This document shows positions 25,884 through 34,580 of a stretch of DNA of 45,166 nucleotides, in pieces. The position numbers were made by a program, and so were the translations under genes. The notes beneath the pieces were generated by a model. That model worked only from the letters and a program-made list of their open reading frames with translations. It was not told the origin of the DNA and did no database searches. The stretch spans positions 1 to 45,166 of the forward strand of contig PEBX01000022.1 in the NCBI GenBank assembly GCA_003050645.1. Direction: 5' to 3'. Each line of letters starts with the position of its first letter. Positions within the stretch are counted from its first letter, which is position 1. The DNA is from Candidatus Carbonibacillus altaicus (lineage in GTDB: Bacteria > Bacillota > Bacilli > Thermicanales > DSM-22653).

Positions 25884-26774
25884 TCACAAGAGAAAATCGG
25901 TCACTCTGCGCAGCAATTGGTCTAGGTCATCCACCAGCGGGGAGTGCCCGCACCCTTTAAGGACAATGAGTTCGGCGTTGTCGCCTATATCCTCGACTAT
26001 ATCGAGCGCCATCTGTTTGGGAACGACACGGTCGTATTCTCCCCAAAGCACCAGAGTCGGCGCTTGAATGTTTGCAGCCGCGTTGCTTCCGGCACCCGCT
26101 TCATGGTCTGCGGCGCTGATATTGAACGTGTTCAAGGCGTGGTATACGTCGGCCAAATTCCGCTGCGTAAGCATGTCGTCCAAATATTCCGCGTACCTGG
26201 CGGGATCGGGGCGATGGCGGTCATAAATGACGGCGTTGTACAAAGCTGTCAGAAATTCCTTGTCCTTTCTCTCGTAAGCGGAATTGACCGCCAACGTCTT
26301 GCCGTGCCGTTCCATTTCGGATTTCGTCTTCACTCTGCGCAACAAATCGGGTCTGCCTTGTTCGTCCTCGACATAAAACGGATATCCTCTCGTCGACATC
26401 GACGCCATCAGCACAAGTTTTTCGACACGTTCCGGATAATCGGCGGCAAACTGCATGGCGACGCCGCCGCCAGTTGACCAGCCCATGAGTGAAAACCGCT
26501 TCAATCCGATTTCATCGACGAACAGCTTAACATCCTCCGAGAAATCCCGCAGACTGTCGATTCTGTTGTTGTAGGTGGAAATACCGAACCCCCGCAGATC
26601 CACTGCGTAAATCTTGAACCTGGGATCCGCGTTCTCCAACACGAGATCCCAATGTTTGGACGAGTTCATATTTCCGTGAATGAGCAGCAGAACGGACTCG
26701 CCGCCCTCTCTTTCCCGGTAACCCAACGTTTCGCCATTGGCGATTTGAACGGTCTTCAATTCAACCTTCGGCAT
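25884..26774 (-). CDS. alpha/beta hydrolase
   Basis: A 296-residue alpha/beta hydrolase without signal peptide. The oxyanion motif is LLIHGNMNSS (30-39), the nucleophile is Ser100 in GWSTGGG, the acid is Asp248 in WGEYDRVVP and the base is His277 in GCGHSP. All catalytic residues are present, so it is probably functional. Its start overlaps the end of a KAS III remnant by 14 nt, showing former translational coupling. A plus-strand pseudogene at 31970-32655 is a clear paralogue (NGETLAYR, HGNMSSS, VDLRGFG, GWGHAPMVDDL). Substrate unknown; the link to KAS III, SDR and acyl ligase points to an acyl or ketone intermediate. Confidence 0.85.
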   Translation of the reverse strand: MPKVELKTVQIANGETLGYREREGGESVLLLIHGNMNSSKHWDLVLENADPRFKIYAVDLRGFGISTYNNRIDSLRDFSEDVKLFVDEIGLKRFSLMGWSTGGGVAMQFAADYPERVEKLVLMASMSTRGYPFYVEDEQGRPDLLRRVKTKSEMERHGKTLAVNSAYERKDKEFLTALYNAVIYDRHRPDPARYAEYLDDMLTQRNLADVYHALNTFNISAADHEAGAGSNAAANIQAPTLVLWGEYDRVVPKQMALDIVEDIGDNAELIVLKGCGHSPLVDDLDQLLRRVTDFLL

Positions 26775-27108
26775 GTGAATCCCCCCATCTGATCGTGGTC
26801 GCCTCCCAGGCGTAGCCGTTCCCCGCGCTTACCAGCACGACGATATCCCCGTTCTTGATTTTTTCCTGTGCGCATTCCGAGATCAAGGGAAAGAATCCAG
26901 GTAAACGGATTTCTCTTACGGCAGTCCAAGCTCCCTCAGCATCAGGTCATGAGCCGATGTTTTTATGTGCAGGATGCCAATGTAATCGATATCCTTGTCG
27001 ACGTATCCGCTTTTCCGCAAAGATTCACGAACGACCCGCAAAAAATTGTCTGCATACCTCCCACACCGTTTCTCCACGTTCATTTCGAGCGGCCACCGGG
27101 AAAATCTT
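26761..27108 (-). pseudogene. KAS III-like enzyme, C-terminal remnant
   Basis: YADNFLRVVRESLRKSGYVD, followed by IGILHIKTSAHDLMLRELGL, matches the intact enzyme at 30805-31833 (NFVTVVREALAQSGY, ALLHMKRSAHEAVLRELGIP). A stop and frame change follow, then IKNGDIVVLVSAGNGYAWEA close to the native end. The segment carrying the position equivalent to His295 is missing. The N half is absent; its place is taken by a thiolase fragment. The final codons overlap the start of the hydrolase gene. Confidence 0.8.
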
Positions 27109-27704
27109 TTACTTGAAGAGACCGCACTCCATGGTCTGAGCCGCCTTTGTTTGGCTCGATAGAGCAAATCTATCTTGCACATCTCGCGTAATCGCATAAC
27201 GCTCGGCGATGTTTTCTGCCGTAATGCCCATATGCACGTCATAGAAAGCACCCATAGCCCGTCCAGGATCATGCTGTCAAGGACCGTTTGATGCCCCATA
27301 CGAAAACCGCCCCGCGCCTCCGGCAAAAGATACAGCGCGCGGCTCATGCTTTCCATACTGACAGCGACGATGACCTCGGCTTCTCCGGTTTCGATTGTTT
27401 CGGTCGCTAATTGTATCGCTTTCAGTCCGAAACCGCAGACCATATTGACCGTATACGCCGGGACGTTATAAGACAGACTGGCGCGCACAGTCGCCTGTCA
27501 GGCGAGATTTTGCCCTTGTCAGGCCTGCAACACATTGCCTATGAGGATTTCGTCAACCTCTTCTGGCGCAAGGCCCGCCCGTTCTAGAGCGCCCCGAATC
27601 GCCGTCGTACCGAACTCGACCGCCGAAACGGTTTTCAACCGCCCGCCGTTTTTTCCGACGGGGGTACGTACAACGCTGACGATGATGGCTGTTCGCTTGA
27701 TTAT
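27109..27704 (-). pseudogene. acetyl-CoA acetyltransferase (thiolase), N-terminal remnant
   Basis: After a good GAGGAAA site the frame starts at ATA 27704 (probably a mutated ATG) with KRTAIIVSVVRTPVGKNGGR and LERAGLAPEEVDEILIGNVL. In-frame TGA codons at 27517-27519 and 27496-27498 replace codons in the QGQNLA region. Then NVPAYTVNMVCGFGLKAIQL has the active-site Cys, followed by ESMSRALYLLPEARGGFRMG, a frame change, and [13 protein letters not shown] up to MECGLFK-stop. The C-terminal half is missing. Clearly a dead thiolase; a C-terminal piece of a thiolase lies at 25400-25530. Confidence 0.88.
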
Positions 27705-27756
27705 CTCAGATTTCCTCTACAAAAAGTTAAGTGCATCGCTAAATCACATGTACACG

Positions 27757-29289
27757 CTATACACGCGAAGCATAGGCATCTTTAAGCGCCTTTTTGTCGA
27801 TTTTTCCGACGCTCGTCTTCGGCAATGCTTCGAGAAACACAAATTCTTTTGGCGTCTTATACCGCGCCAAATGCGCCCGGCAGTGTTCGACCAGTATCCC
27901 TTCGTCGATGGCGGCTCCCTGCTTCGGAACGACAAATGCTACAGCCCGTTCACCCCAGTACGCATCTGGCACGCCGACGACCACCGCCTCTTGAACGCAG
28001 GGATGCTGCGCCAAAACCGTTTCAATTTCAAGTGGATAAATGTTTTCTCCGCCGGAGATGATCATCTCCTTTTTCCGGCCGACGATGTAATAGTACCCGT
28101 CTTCATCGACGCGACCCAGATCGCCGGTGTAAAGGCGACCGTCGCGCAGCGCGTGCCGAGTCTCCGTTTCGTTTTCCCAATAGCCCAAAAAGACGTGTGG
28201 CCCTTCGATGACGATCTCCCCGACCGCGCCCGGGGGAACCGGTTGCCCTCCATCGTCGATAAGGGTTATCCGGTTATGAAGCATCGGACGGCCGACCGAA
28301 CCGCGCTTTCGCCGCGCTTCTTCCGGAGTCAAGTAAAAATTGTTGGGCCCCGCTTCGGTCAACCCGTAGCCCTCTTTAAACTTTAAATCGCGCGCTGCAT
28401 AAGCGTCGTAGATGCTTAAGGGGCAAGGCGCGCCTCCGGATAAGAAAATCGGATCGTGAGACAAGTCGACTTGCTTGAAGAGCGGCGAACGCAACAGCGC
28501 TTGATGCATGGTCGGCACGAGCAGGATGATCGTCACCCGTTCCTCGGCGATCACGCGCCAGGTTTCATCCGGATCGAACTGTTCATCCAGAACGACCGCA
28601 CCTCCAGCGTACAACAGCGGCATCGAAAGGGCATTGAGTCCACCAGAATGAAACAACGGCATAATCGTATACGTCACATCACGTTCGGCAAGTTGCCAGC
28701 TTGCCACCGTATTGATCGCGTTCCACAAAATATTATCATGCGTCAGCAAGACGCCTTTGGGTTTTCCGGTCGACCCGCCGGTATAGAGCATCACCCAAGG
28801 ATCCGAGCTTTGTACCATCTCCCAAGGTGGCTCCCCTACAGTATGCCAAGCCTCATCCCGTTTCGTAACCGCAAGCCCCCAAAAATCCCCCAAAGACATC
28901 GTCCGCATCGCACGCTGTTCATCGCCCACCAGACCAGTGGCATGAGCGACTTCGCTGAAACGGTCGGCAAACAGCAGCAAGGTCGGACGGGCATCGTCCA
29001 ATACAGTCTTCCACTCCCGCGGTGCCAGACGCGTGTTCAGCGGTACAAACACCGCACCGCGAAAGCCGGCGGCAAACAGTAAACGAAAATAATCGAGTCC
29101 ATTCGGGACGATCAGCGCCAAGCGGTCACCTTTTTGAACCCCTAGCGCCTCTAACCGGACGGCGTCTTCCACCACCATCGCCCACAATTCCTCATACCGC
29201 ACGCGCTTCCCGGTCGTTCGATCGATCAACGCGATTCGTCCGGCGCTCAATTGCGTCCTCAACCAAAACCAATGCATAGAATGCATCAT
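27757..29289 (-). CDS. AMP-forming acyl-CoA ligase (ANL superfamily)
   Basis: About 510 residues, full length. ANL core motifs are present: the phosphate loop YTGGSTGKPKGV, GYGLTEAGP (adenine site), YTGDLG with the hinge region GRKKEMIISGGENIYP, and the C-terminal catalytic Lys in PKTSVGKIDKKAL. It activates a carboxylic acid through an acyl-AMP to the CoA (or another) thioester. I choose ATG 29289 (or the adjacent ATG 29286), with GGGGTGG upstream; the frame extends to 29334 without clear homology. It is the last gene of the minus-strand set KAS III, hydrolase, SDR, ligase. Fatty, branched-chain or aromatic acids are all possible substrates. Confidence 0.88.
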   Translation of the reverse strand: MMHSMHWFWLRTQLSAGRIALIDRTTGKRVRYEELWAMVVEDAVRLEALGVQKGDRLALIVPNGLDYFRLLFAAGFRGAVFVPLNTRLAPREWKTVLDDARPTLLLFADRFSEVAHATGLVGDEQRAMRTMSLGDFWGLAVTKRDEAWHTVGEPPWEMVQSSDPWVMLYTGGSTGKPKGVLLTHDNILWNAINTVASWQLAERDVTYTIMPLFHSGGLNALSMPLLYAGGAVVLDEQFDPDETWRVIAEERVTIILLVPTMHQALLRSPLFKQVDLSHDPIFLSGGAPCPLSIYDAYAARDLKFKEGYGLTEAGPNNFYLTPEEARRKRGSVGRPMLHNRITLIDDGGQPVPPGAVGEIVIEGPHVFLGYWENETETRHALRDGRLYTGDLGRVDEDGYYYIVGRKKEMIISGGENIYPLEIETVLAQHPCVQEAVVVGVPDAYWGERAVAFVVPKQGAAIDEGILVEHCRAHLARYKTPKEFVFLEALPKTSVGKIDKKALKDAYASRV

Positions 29290-29338
29290 CTCGTGCCACC
29301 CCGTCCTCTTCTCATGTCTGCAGCGACACCGCATCTGT

Positions 29339-30079
29339 TCACAAAGAGAGGCCGCCGTCGACGCTAATCACCGCACCGTTGATATACCCCGACGCTTCAT
29401 CCGCCAAAAACAAATAGACACGGGCAATGTCCTCCGGTTCGCCGAGCCGGCCGACCGGAACTTTTTCCGCCATTTGTTGCAAAATGTCTGGCGGCATCGC
29501 GGCGGTCATCGGCGTGCGAATAAATCCTGGAGCAACCGCATTGACCGTAATACCTTTGGGGCCAAGCTCTTTGGCCCAGGTCAGCGTCATGCCGATAACG
29601 CCCGCTTTGGCGGCCGCGTAGTTCGTCTGGCCGACGTTCCCAAAACGGCCGACGATCGACGACGTGTTGATAATGCGTCCATAACCCCGCTTCCGCATCG
29701 GTCGGACCACGGCCTGTGTACAGTAAAAAACGCCGGATAAATTGACGTCGATGACGCGTTGCCATGCCTCGTACGACATCTTGTGCAACATCGCATCGCG
29801 GGTGATTCCAGCGTTGTTGATCAAGATATCGATCTGCCCGTAGGCACCCAAGACGGTCTCGACGAGCTTCGCCACACTTTCCGGTTGCGACACGTCGACG
29901 GCGACGAATCGAGCCTCGCCCCCCAGCGCATGTACCGCGTCTTCTGCTTTTCTCCCTTCATCCGCGTTCCAATCGGCGATCACCACCCGCGCTCCGCGCT
30001 CAGCAAACGCCTTCACCGCCGCCCAGCCGATGCCGCTTCCGCCGCCGGTGATGATCGCCACATGGTCACGCATGCCCAT
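29339..30079 (-). CDS. short-chain dehydrogenase/reductase (FabG/PhaB-like)
   Basis: A 246-residue classical SDR. It shows the cofactor motif TGGGSGIG near the N terminus, NNAG in the middle, the catalytic Ser and YxxxK in TSSIVGRFGNVGQTNYAAAK, and the family end YINGAVISVDGGLSL. The early acidic VIADWN leaves NAD versus NADP open. It probably interconverts a 3-oxoacyl and a 3-hydroxyacyl thioester. Start ATG 30079 is supported by AGGAGGAAACGT. It lies 22 nt after the hydrolase gene and about 50 nt before the ligase. A paralogous remnant is at 25591-25858. Confidence 0.9.
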   Translation of the reverse strand: MGMRDHVAIITGGGSGIGWAAVKAFAERGARVVIADWNADEGRKAEDAVHALGGEARFVAVDVSQPESVAKLVETVLGAYGQIDILINNAGITRDAMLHKMSYEAWQRVIDVNLSGVFYCTQAVVRPMRKRGYGRIINTSSIVGRFGNVGQTNYAAAKAGVIGMTLTWAKELGPKGITVNAVAPGFIRTPMTAAMPPDILQQMAEKVPVGRLGEPEDIARVYLFLADEASGYINGAVISVDGGLSL

Positions 30080-30101
30080 ATACGTTTCCTCCTGTTCGCT
30101 A

Positions 30102-30734
30102 TTATTCAATCTTCACAAAGGTTTCTTCCACAAGCGCATCGATCAACGCATCGTAATGCGCTGACGCGCAACGCCTGAAGCCAACTCCACAATCTGGCGC
30201 GGAGCGCCACATCGACGCGATCATACGCCCCGCGAGCCAAAGCGCCGCGACGCGCTTAGGATACGCCGTGGCAAACGCCATGGCGACCTGAGCGCCGTTC
30301 GACAATCCTACCCACATTGCTCGTTTAATATTCACGCTGTCGAGGAGCGACCGCAGATCTTCCCGATGGTCGCGAATGGAATGCGGCTGATCCGGTTTGT
30401 CTGAAGCGACTTGGCCACTTGCATCGTAGGTCAACATCTCCACCGTTCCGATGCGCGGCTGTACAAAGGCCTGCCAACTGCTCTGATCGGTCAACAATCC
30501 GTTCAAAACGACGATCGGCACCAGCGGCAACGGGTTTATACCGGCCCCAGATGTGAACTCCGCCACCATGCCGACCCGCGATTCCACATCTGAACACCTC
30601 TCCGGCGAACGGCTTACCTTCGGAAGGTAGTGCCGATAAGCAATCGTGACTTCGTCGATCATGCGTATTTGTTGCACTTCCGGTACACTTGACATTGCCA
30701 TGAATCCGCACCGCCTGACCGCTTGGATTCTCAC
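30102..30734 (-). pseudogene. alpha/beta hydrolase, catalytic C-terminal part deleted
   Basis: A 210-codon open frame. Recognisable parts are VTIAYRHYLP, PIVVLNGLLTDQSSWQAF, MLTYDASGQ, SIRDHREDLRSLLD and the nucleophile elbow WVGLSNGAQVAMAF. After KRVAALWLAG the expected lid domain and the Asp and His of the triad are missing, and the frame jumps to SAHYDALIDALVEETFVKIE. The family is normally about 270-300 residues, so roughly 60-90 residues are lost. The N terminus also lacks a clear ribosome site. It could be made as a stable short protein, but hydrolase activity is very unlikely. Confidence 0.7.
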
Positions 30735-30804
30735 GTCGGCGGAGCAGGTTCGAGCATCCCGCCGATGTGCCGCTTGGCAGCACCGCCAAACGGCGCAGGA
30801 TTCT

Positions 30805-31833
30805 TCAAAATGCGCGTCCCCAACGAACTACAGTCGCTCCCCAGGCATAACCGATGCCGGCACTGACGAGCACGACGACGTCGCCGTCGCGCAGCAAGCC
30901 CCGCCTGAAGGCGAGTTCAAGGGATAAGATTTGATCGATCTGACCGATGTGTCCGTAATCCTCGAGATAAATCGAACGCTCCGGCGGAATCCCGAGCTCG
31001 CGAAGCACCGCTTCGTGCGCCGAGCGCTTCATATGCAACAAAGCCACGTAAGCGACATCCTGGGGCATGTAACCGCTTTGGGCCAACGCCTCACGAACCA
31101 CCGTCACAAAGTTGTGCATCGTCACCGCTTCCAACCGTTCGCGCATGCTTTCAGGATCGCGAACGTCCAGCCGATACCGCCCCTCGGCGACATCTTCCGG
31201 CGAAAGAGGCGCCTTCGTGCCCCCGTAAGGCACGTAAACGTCGAGTGAAAAACGGCCGTCGGTGATGATACGGCTGGCGCCGAGGATATTTTCACGATAC
31301 CCTTTTTGCAACACAATCGCGCCGCCCCCCGCCCCCAAATTAAACATAAAACGCGTCCGCGGGTTCGTATAGTCGATCAGATCAACGTTCCGATACCCGC
31401 CAGCGAGTAATACCGTCTTCAGCTTCGGATCCGCGCGGAGCATGTCCTGTGCCAACTTCAGCGCCAGCACTCCTGTGCCGCATCGTTGCTGGATATCAAA
31501 GGCAAAAGCGTTCCGCGCACCGATCGCTTGCTGCACGTAAATCCCCGCCGTCCAGAGCGGATACTCTTTGTGTTCCTCCCCGAAGTAAATGACGACGTCA
31601 AGCGACTCTGGGGGAATCCGCCCGGCGGCCAACGCGCGTTCCGCCGCCCAGACGGCCATTTGCGCCGTGTGGTCGTCCGGACCGGGGACATGCTTTTGTC
31701 TAATGCCGAGTTTGTTCACCACGATCGCTTCCGGAATGCCCGTCAAAGCGGAAAGTTCCGCGCTCGTCATCACCCGTTCGGGGATGTACGTACCAAGCCC
31801 GAGAATGCCGACGTCCACCTCAGGTGCCAACAC
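30805..31833 (-). CDS. KAS III-like thiolase-fold enzyme with altered catalytic triad
   Basis: A 342-residue FabH-like condensing enzyme. The nucleophile is Cys118 in QQRCGTGVLAL. The first histidine is His267 in YVALLHMKRSAH. The position of the usual catalytic Asn (YGNTS in FabH) reads EDYGHIGQIDQ, i.e. His295. The C terminus VVLVSAGIGYAWGATVVRW is typical. It starts from GTG 31833 with AAGGGTG upstream and opens the minus-strand cluster. FabH condenses acyl-CoA with malonyl-ACP; a Cys-His-His set suggests a different reaction, such as acyl transfer, non-decarboxylative condensation or thioester hydrolysis. The altered site is shared within the family as I remember it, but its product is unknown to me. 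Confidence 0.85.
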   Translation of the reverse strand: MLAPEVDVGILGLGTYIPERVMTSAELSALTGIPEAIVVNKLGIRQKHVPGPDDHTAQMAVWAAERALAAGRIPPESLDVVIYFGEEHKEYPLWTAGIYVQQAIGARNAFAFDIQQRCGTGVLALKLAQDMLRADPKLKTVLLAGGYRNVDLIDYTNPRTRFMFNLGAGGGAIVLQKGYRENILGASRIITDGRFSLDVYVPYGGTKAPLSPEDVAEGRYRLDVRDPESMRERLEAVTMHNFVTVVREALAQSGYMPQDVAYVALLHMKRSAHEAVLRELGIPPERSIYLEDYGHIGQIDQILSLELAFRRGLLRDGDVVVLVSAGIGYAWGATVVRWGRAF

Positions 31834-31969
31834 GGATCACCCTTTCTTCCATCGACTTCAAGCGTGATACCCGTACTATACTTCAAGAGAGTTACAAACG
31901 CGTTCCATAATTCCACACTTGTAACCGTCGTTCAATACAATGGACCTAAGACAGCCAGGAGGGGTGATC
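31834..31969. promoter_or_regulatory. divergent promoter region with inverted repeat
   Basis: This 136-bp gap separates the minus-strand KAS III gene from the plus-strand hydrolase remnant. GTTACAA (31891-31897) and TTGTAAC (31919-31925) form an inverted repeat with a 21-nt centre. A TATAGT -10-like box for the minus strand lies near 31877-31882, without a convincing -35, which is compatible with activator control. AGGAGGGGTGATC before ATG 31970 is a strong ribosome site. Confidence 0.45.
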
Positions 31970-32655
31970 ATGTTGACGTTTCCCGTGTATGAACAGCCAC
32001 TCCCAAACGGTGAAACGCTCGCTTACCGCATGGCCGACAGCGGCGATGAAGTCATCGTCCTCATTCACGGCAACATGAGTTCTTCGGCGCACTTCACAGC
32101 GTTGATACGCGTCCTCTCCTCGAGGTTCCGCTTGTTCGCCGTCGATTTGCGCGGTTTCGGCGGTTCTTCCTACGGCAGCCAATTCGCTCGCTCGCCGACT
32201 TCGCCGACGACCCCGTACAGGTCAGGCCGATCTTGGAAGCATATGCTACCCGTAATAAGGAAGGACGTGCTGCAAGGAATTTGGAACGCCTTGATTTATC
32301 GTCGACGTCGTCCGAATCGGAGGAGAACGACCTCTATCTAGATGAAATGCTCCGCCAGCGCAACCTGATCGACGTCGACATTGCGCTCACCCACTTCAAT
32401 ATGAGCGATGCCTCAAACAGAGTCGCCCCCGGAAACGGTTTGATTCGGAGGATCACAATGCCCACGCCTGTCCTTTGGGGAGAAGATGATGACTTTGTGA
32501 CTCAACAGATGGCGGAAGAAACGGACCGAGTTATCGACCCAAACGCACTGCTTCGGATCCAGCCCGGGTGGGGACACGCTCCGATGGTCGATGACCTTGC
32601 GGGCTTGAGCGCGACGATCGAACGGTTTATTGACGGAACGATGTCCGGAGCGTAA
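31970..32655 (+). pseudogene. alpha/beta hydrolase, internally deleted
   Basis: The N-terminal part from ATG 31970 reads EQPLPNGETLAYRMADSGDE, LIHGNMSSS and FAVDLRGFGGSSYGSQ. Then the segment with the nucleophile Ser is gone, and the reading moves through fragments (VLQGIWNALIYRRRRPN) into the third frame. There YLDEMLRQRNLIDVDIALTH, TPVLWGEDDDFV and GWGHAPMVDDLAGL form a good C terminus. It is a paralogue of the intact hydrolase at 25884-26774 (YLDDMLTQRNLADV, GCGHSPLVDDL). It is the only plus-strand gene in this region. Confidence 0.85.
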
Positions 32656-32656
32656 T

Positions 32657-32707
32657 GGCGTTGAATGAACAACGCCCCTTTCCCTACCTTTTGGCTGAAC
32701 GCCAAAA
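32657..32707. terminator. possible terminator hairpins between convergent genes
   Basis: GGCGTT (32657-32662) pairs with AACGCC (32671-32676), followed by CCTTT on the plus strand. TTTTGGC (32689-32695) pairs with GCCAAAA (32701-32707) around a 5-nt loop. They separate the plus-strand hydrolase remnant from the end of livM. Neither has a long T-run, so confidence is modest. Confidence 0.45.
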
Positions 32708-32712
32708 ACCAT

Positions 32713-33696
32713 TCATGGCGCCTTACGCCGCCTATTTCGCCAAAGGATTAAAAGTCGCTGCAAACCGCCGAGGATGCCGGATGGGAAAAACAGAACGACC
32801 AAAATGTACGCCAACCCGAAAAAGAGCATCCAGCGTTCTAAAAGCGGCACGCTTTTGGCCATCAGTTGCAACCATTGAGAGACGAGTTCCACAAGGACCG
32901 CTCCGATGACCGGGCCGACGAGCGTCCCTGCCCCACCGACGATCGTCATCAACAGGGCATCAAGCGTCAGATTTATGCCGAACACGCTCGGCACGGACAC
33001 GAAGCGCATGCTCACACCGTACAACATTCCGGCAAATCCGGCTACCGCCCCGGAGATCATGACGGCCAGGACTTTGTACCGCAGGACCGGGTACCCAAGC
33101 GCCCGCATTCGCGCCTCATTTTCCCGAATGCCGATGATGGTCGTTCCCATCGGGGAATTCACAAAAAGTCGCAATAGAACGAAGATGACGAGTGTGGAGA
33201 TCAAGGCGACATAAGCAACCGTAAGTTTGTCCCGAAAAAAAGAAGGGACAGGAAAGCTAAAACCGTCGGAGCCGCCACTTATGCCCTTTGCCTTCTCCAT
33301 CAAAACGGCCGCGAGCTCCGCGATGGCCAGCGTGAACATGGCAAAAAAGTGGCTCTTTAGCCGAGCGGTAAAAAAGCCGATCAGCCAACCCAAAAAAGCG
33401 GTGATGAGCAGGGTAAGCAATAAAACGAAGAGCAGCGCCGGAATGCTTACGGAGACGTTTTTCATCATGATCGCCGTCACGTAGGCGCCGACGCCGAAGA
33501 AGAGCACGTGTCCGAAAGAGATGATGCCGGAATACCCTAGAAGTAGATCGTAACTCATGGCAAAGATAGCCATTACGGCGATGTTCGTCAAGATGAACAG
33601 CTGGTTCCGGGCATCGTGCATGAACAATGGCAACGATAAGACGAAGGCGACAAATATCCCGTATCCCAAACGCTGTAGGCCTATGTGCCGATGCAC
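32713..33696 (-). CDS. livM: branched-chain amino acid-type ABC transporter permease LivM
   Basis: A 327-residue hydrophobic permease of the HAAT family. It shows the LivM pattern AMSYDLLLGYSGIISFGHVL, GVGAYVTAIM and later GTTIIGIRENEARMRALGYP, then GFAGMLYG and TIVGGAGTLVGPVIGA. With LivH it forms the channel. The GTG start directly follows the livH stop (TGAGTG), with GGGGGGAG inside the livH end, so the two are coupled. HAAT systems import branched-chain amino acids, but also urea, amides and aromatic or short acids. Given the neighbouring acyl ligase, an organic acid is possible. Confidence 0.93.
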   Translation of the reverse strand: MHRHIGLQRLGYGIFVAFVLSLPLFMHDARNQLFILTNIAVMAIFAMSYDLLLGYSGIISFGHVLFFGVGAYVTAIMMKNVSVSIPALLFVLLLTLLITAFLGWLIGFFTARLKSHFFAMFTLAIAELAAVLMEKAKGISGGSDGFSFPVPSFFRDKLTVAYVALISTLVIFVLLRLFVNSPMGTTIIGIRENEARMRALGYPVLRYKVLAVMISGAVAGFAGMLYGVSMRFVSVPSVFGINLTLDALLMTIVGGAGTLVGPVIGAVLVELVSQWLQLMAKSVPLLERWMLFFGLAYILVVLFFPSGILGGLQRLLILWRNRRRKAP

Positions 33697-34575
33697 TCAA
33701 TTCTCCCCCCTGTTCACGCCGAACAATCCTTCCGGCCGTAGGGCCAAAACGGAGATCATCAGCAACATGTTGACGGCTGCCGTAAGCGGGGGCACATAAT
33801 ACGCCACATACGCATTCGCCAAACCGACGAGCAAGGCGGCCGCCGCCGTTCCTAGGATACTCTCCATGCCTCCGATGACGACGACGACAAACGCAAGGAG
33901 CTGATACTCCATACCGATCGCGGGCGTAAACACGCCGACATATGGTCCCATAAGCACACCGCCCAACCCGGCGAGCGCTGACCCGAGCACAAAAACAAAC
34001 AAGAAGACGTTGCGGATATCATAACCGAGAATTTCCACCATCTCACGGTTCGCTACGCCTGCGCGAACGAGCAAACCGAACTTTGTCCGATGAATTAGCA
34101 TATACAACAAAGCGAGCACCAGCGCACCTGCGGCGATGACGAACAAGCGATATTTAATCATCACCACATCGCCGACGGTAAAACTTCCAGCAAGCCACCT
34201 CGGCGGCTGCGCCCCTTGCGGATTGGCGCCAAACACGGTTTTGATCAGTTCACCGAGGACGATCATCACCCCGAGGGTGATCAAAATTTGTTGCAGGTGA
34301 TTGCCGTAGACCGGCGTGATCATCGTCTTCTCCAGAATGAAACCGAGCACCGCTCCGGCGAGCGCTCCACACGCGACTCCGATCGCAAAATTACCGCTGG
34401 CAGCATAGGCCCAGATGCCTGCATACGCTCCCCACGCAAACACGCCGCCGTGCGCAAAATTCAAAACGCCCATCAAACCGAAAATCAGGGACAATCCTGC
34501 CGCCAGCAAAAAAATCAAAAAACCCGTAGCCAGGCCGTTGATGGTCAGCGACCACCACAAGTCCATCCGCCCCAT
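33697..34575 (-). CDS. livH: branched-chain amino acid-type ABC transporter permease LivH
   Basis: A 292-residue LivH-type permease. Characteristic parts are GLSLIFGLMGVLNFAHGGVF near the N terminus, the helix TLGVMIVLGELIKTVFG, REMVEILGYDIRNVFL (cytoplasmic loop contacting the ATPases) and VVVIGGMESILGTAAAALLV. It partners LivM and lies 5 nt after livF. The start ATG 34575 has AAAGGAGATG upstream. Confidence 0.93.
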   Translation of the reverse strand: MGRMDLWWSLTINGLATGFLIFLLAAGLSLIFGLMGVLNFAHGGVFAWGAYAGIWAYAASGNFAIGVACGALAGAVLGFILEKTMITPVYGNHLQQILITLGVMIVLGELIKTVFGANPQGAQPPRWLAGSFTVGDVVMIKYRLFVIAAGALVLALLYMLIHRTKFGLLVRAGVANREMVEILGYDIRNVFLFVFVLGSALAGLGGVLMGPYVGVFTPAIGMEYQLLAFVVVVIGGMESILGTAAAALLVGLANAYVAYYVPPLTAAVNMLLMISVLALRPEGLFGVNRGEN

Positions 34576-34580
34576 CTCCT

